Of a stretch of DNA of 15,042 bases, positions 13,373 through 15,042 are shown piece after piece. Made by a program: the position numbers and the translations under genes. The stretch comes from EsbW-18 sp033811555 (GTDB lineage Bacteria; Patescibacteriota; Minisyncoccia; Phycocordibacterales; EsbW-18), in assembly GCA_033811555.1 (NCBI GenBank), contig JAPXOG010000017.1, positions 1 through 15,042 on the forward strand, in the 5' to 3' direction. Every line of letters starts with the position of its first letter. Positions within the stretch are counted from its first letter, which is position 1. A model generated the notes under the pieces. The model had not been told where the DNA came from and ran no database searches. It saw only the letters and a program-made list of their open reading frames with translations.

Positions 13373-14860
13373 TTGTATATTCAAAATATAGTTAATAGTA
13401 GAATTATTGACAAATGGAAGCAAGGAATCACTGTAAAACAAATAGTGAGAAAATTGGCTTCAGCTTTTGGAAAATCAAAAAAAGCATTTAAAACTTTTGA
13501 CAATCTTCGCAAGGACAGCGATAACTTCAACACGATTTTAGATCTCATTCCTGTTTGGATAATGGAACTTGATGATGCTAGTCGTATTATCCCTCTGGAA
13601 GCTGGAATTTTTGACTATGTTATTTTGGACGAAGCATCACAATGTAATGTTGCCTACACGTTGCCAGTAATGTTCCGAACAAATCGAGTTCTTTTCGTGG
13701 GTGATAGCGAGCAAATGAGAGACAGTACAGTAAAATTTAAATCAAACCGTATTTTTGATGAATTGGCAAGGCGCTACAAAATTCCAGTGGAGCGACAGAT
13801 TAAAGCAACTGACTCAGCCGCTCAATCTGTTTTGGATATAGCTTATCAGCGAGGATTTATGGATAGGCCTTTACGTTATCATTATCGATCTCCGTCAGAA
13901 CTAATAGGTTTTTGCAATAATTACTTCTATACCCCAAATGGTAAAGAGTTGATTCCTGTCAATAACAATTATTTAACATATAAAGATACTAACCGAATAA
14001 TGCTTGTACATGAGGTAAAATCTGATTGGAAGAATGAGTTCTCGGATCAAGTGAATGTAGCAGAAGCCAATTCTATTTTAGAATTGTTTAAAGAACTAAG
14101 ATCAGACGAACGCTATCGCGATAAATCTATAGGCATTTTATCGTTTTTTAACCTTCAGGCTAGCTATATACGAACCCTTTTTGAATCAGAGGGTTTTGAA
14201 GAAGAAAAAGATAACTATAAAGTTAGCATTATAGAAGGTATACAAGGCGATGAAAAAGATATAGTTATTTATTCTTTTGTAATCAGGGAGTTAGGACAAA
14301 AGAATAAATATGTACCACTTACCGGCGAAGGAGGCAATATAGGCGCATATATTAACAGAGGACGAGTGAATGTGGCTTTTTCGCGTGCTAGATTGCAAGT
14401 GCATTGTTTCGTAAGCTTGTCTCTGCATGAATTTCCAGAAAAGATATGGATTAAAAAATACCTTGAATATGCACTTGAGAAAGGAGAAGTAACATTTTAT
14501 TCTACAGAGCTCAAACCTTTTGATTCATACTTTGAGGAAGAATTCTATAATCTTTTGCGTGTAAAATTAAATCGCGGCTATAAAATACAGAATCAAGTTG
14601 AGTCATGTGGCTTTAAGATAGATTTTGTTATCAGCAATATTAACACTGGAAAACGCATAGCCGTAGAGTGCGATGGCCCGTGCCATTTTAAAGATGAAAT
14701 AGATGAAGCTTATGGAATATATATTGAAAGTGATGAGGAGCGACAACGAGTTTTAGAAGCTTCAGGTTGGAAATTTTTCAGAATCAAATACTCTGATTGG
14801 ATAGACGAAAAATTTGATAGAAACAGCATTGTTTCAGATATAATGGATCAACTAAAATAA
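13373..14860 (+). CDS. Superfamily-1 helicase C-terminal part fused to a Vsr/PD-(D/E)xK-like nuclease
   Basis: This is the second half of the same helicase, in the -1 frame; its open frame reaches back to 13256. The listed TTG start is weak: no other start codon lies near and no Shine-Dalgarno sequence precedes it, so it is more likely a continuation than an independent gene. Motifs, numbered from 13373: Walker B D-E-A-S at 86-89, motif III G-D-S-E-Q at 110-114, motif IV LRYHYRSP, motif V EGIQGDEKDIVIYS, and motif VI NVAFSRARLQ. The last 115 residues form a nuclease domain of the Vsr/MTES_1575 kind: IDFVI with Asp417, VECDG with Glu432 and Asp434, His in GPCHF, then EERQRVLEASGWKFFRI. This helicase-nuclease order is known from defence systems; the substrate here is unknown. 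All key residues appear intact, which argues against long-standing decay. Confidence 0.85.
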   Translation: MYIQNIVNSRIIDKWKQGITVKQIVRKLASAFGKSKKAFKTFDNLRKDSDNFNTILDLIPVWIMELDDASRIIPLEAGIFDYVILDEASQCNVAYTLPVMFRTNRVLFVGDSEQMRDSTVKFKSNRIFDELARRYKIPVERQIKATDSAAQSVLDIAYQRGFMDRPLRYHYRSPSELIGFCNNYFYTPNGKELIPVNNNYLTYKDTNRIMLVHEVKSDWKNEFSDQVNVAEANSILELFKELRSDERYRDKSIGILSFFNLQASYIRTLFESEGFEEEKDNYKVSIIEGIQGDEKDIVIYSFVIRELGQKNKYVPLTGEGGNIGAYINRGRVNVAFSRARLQVHCFVSLSLHEFPEKIWIKKYLEYALEKGEVTFYSTELKPFDSYFEEEFYNLLRVKLNRGYKIQNQVESCGFKIDFVISNINTGKRIAVECDGPCHFKDEIDEAYGIYIESDEERQRVLEASGWKFFRIKYSDWIDEKFDRNSIVSDIMDQLK

Positions 14861-14988
14861 TAGTTTCTGTCAAAATTTGGATTCGTAGTAAAAGAATTTG
14901 GTAGTTGTAATATTTAATTGTATATGTAAATTTGAAAACGAAACCGAATAATTGATTTAGATTTTCAATTTTATATTTACGATTAAAA
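14861..14988. other. Intergenic region with an imperfect inverted repeat
   Basis: This short AT-rich spacer separates the helicase-nuclease from the next gene. GTAAATTTGAAAA (14926-14938) is partly complementary to TTTTCAA (14962-14968) plus ATTTAC (14975-14980), with a six-base bulge. It is not a convincing terminator, and no clear promoter was identified. Confidence 0.3.
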
Positions 14989-15042
14989 ATGGAAGAATTT
15001 ACCAAAATTGAAGACTCAGAGAAAATAGAGAAAGTGCTAACT
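14989..15042 (+). CDS. 5' end of an unidentified gene, cut by the window end
   Basis: An ATG at 14989 opens a frame that runs to the last base. The 18 visible residues are MEEFTKIEDSEKIEKVLT, acidic and helix-prone. They are too short to identify. Same strand and 128 bp after the helicase-nuclease, it could be a partner in the same locus. No adapter sequence is seen at this end. Confidence 0.4.
   Translation, partial: MEEFTKIEDSEKIEKVLT

Noticed and set aside
1..15042. Alternative genetic code (TGA as glycine or tryptophan), known from some CPR lineages
   Set aside because: No intact gene contains an in-frame TGA, and the helicase break is a TAA followed by a frame change, so recoding of TGA does not explain it. 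The absence of TGA stops in about a dozen genes is too small a sample.
1..15042. CRISPR arrays, insertion sequences or tandem repeats
   Set aside because: I saw no regularly spaced direct repeats, transposase gene or terminal inverted repeats. The only transposon-derived sequence is the Tn5 mosaic end of the library adapter.

Overview
The window looks like one end of a metagenomic or single-cell contig from a small-genome bacterium, most likely a Candidate Phyla Radiation (Patescibacteria, Parcubacteria-like) lineage. This is inference. It rests on moderate-to-low GC, compact gene spacing, an RNase J with a long basic N-terminal extension, start codons almost without Shine-Dalgarno sequences, and a LemA/HtpX/GroESL/SecG/orphan peptide-binding-protein gene set. 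The genetic code appears standard: no intact gene contains an in-frame TGA, and every gene with a visible stop uses TAA or TAG. The first 36 bases are not genomic. They contain the complete Illumina Nextera read-1 transposase adapter, so the first gene is cut by the library adapter.

Positions 37-5592 are read on the minus strand. In transcription order they are secG, a membrane-anchored family-5 solute-binding protein, ribonuclease J, an MFS transporter and a truncated glutaredoxin. Gaps are 29-77 bp. A good promoter (-35 and extended -10) lies just upstream of secG, with a predicted leader of only a few bases, and a second promoter lies in front of the glutaredoxin gene. The strand switches at a 265-bp divergent intergenic region.

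Positions 5879-11053 are read on the plus strand. groES and groEL (from a sigma70-type promoter, no CIRCE element) end at a strong intrinsic terminator. A tightly packed membrane-proteostasis and signalling cluster follows: lemA, a 56-codon single-span membrane protein, the zinc metalloprotease htpX, a GGDEF diguanylate cyclase with an intact inhibitory site, and a small polytopic membrane protein of unknown function. A tRNA-Ser(GGA) gene ends this part.

Downstream of the tRNA, positions 11054-15042 are visibly more AT-rich and look like accessory DNA. The main content is one large superfamily-1 helicase with a C-terminal Vsr/PD-(D/E)xK-like nuclease domain, typical of defence or DNA-processing proteins. 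It is split by a -1 frame change inside a coiled-coil region, next to a run of seven A residues. A further gene starts 54 bp before the window ends. The split helicase-nuclease beside a tRNA gene, and the coupling of a diguanylate cyclase to the LemA/HtpX pair, are the two observations most worth following up.
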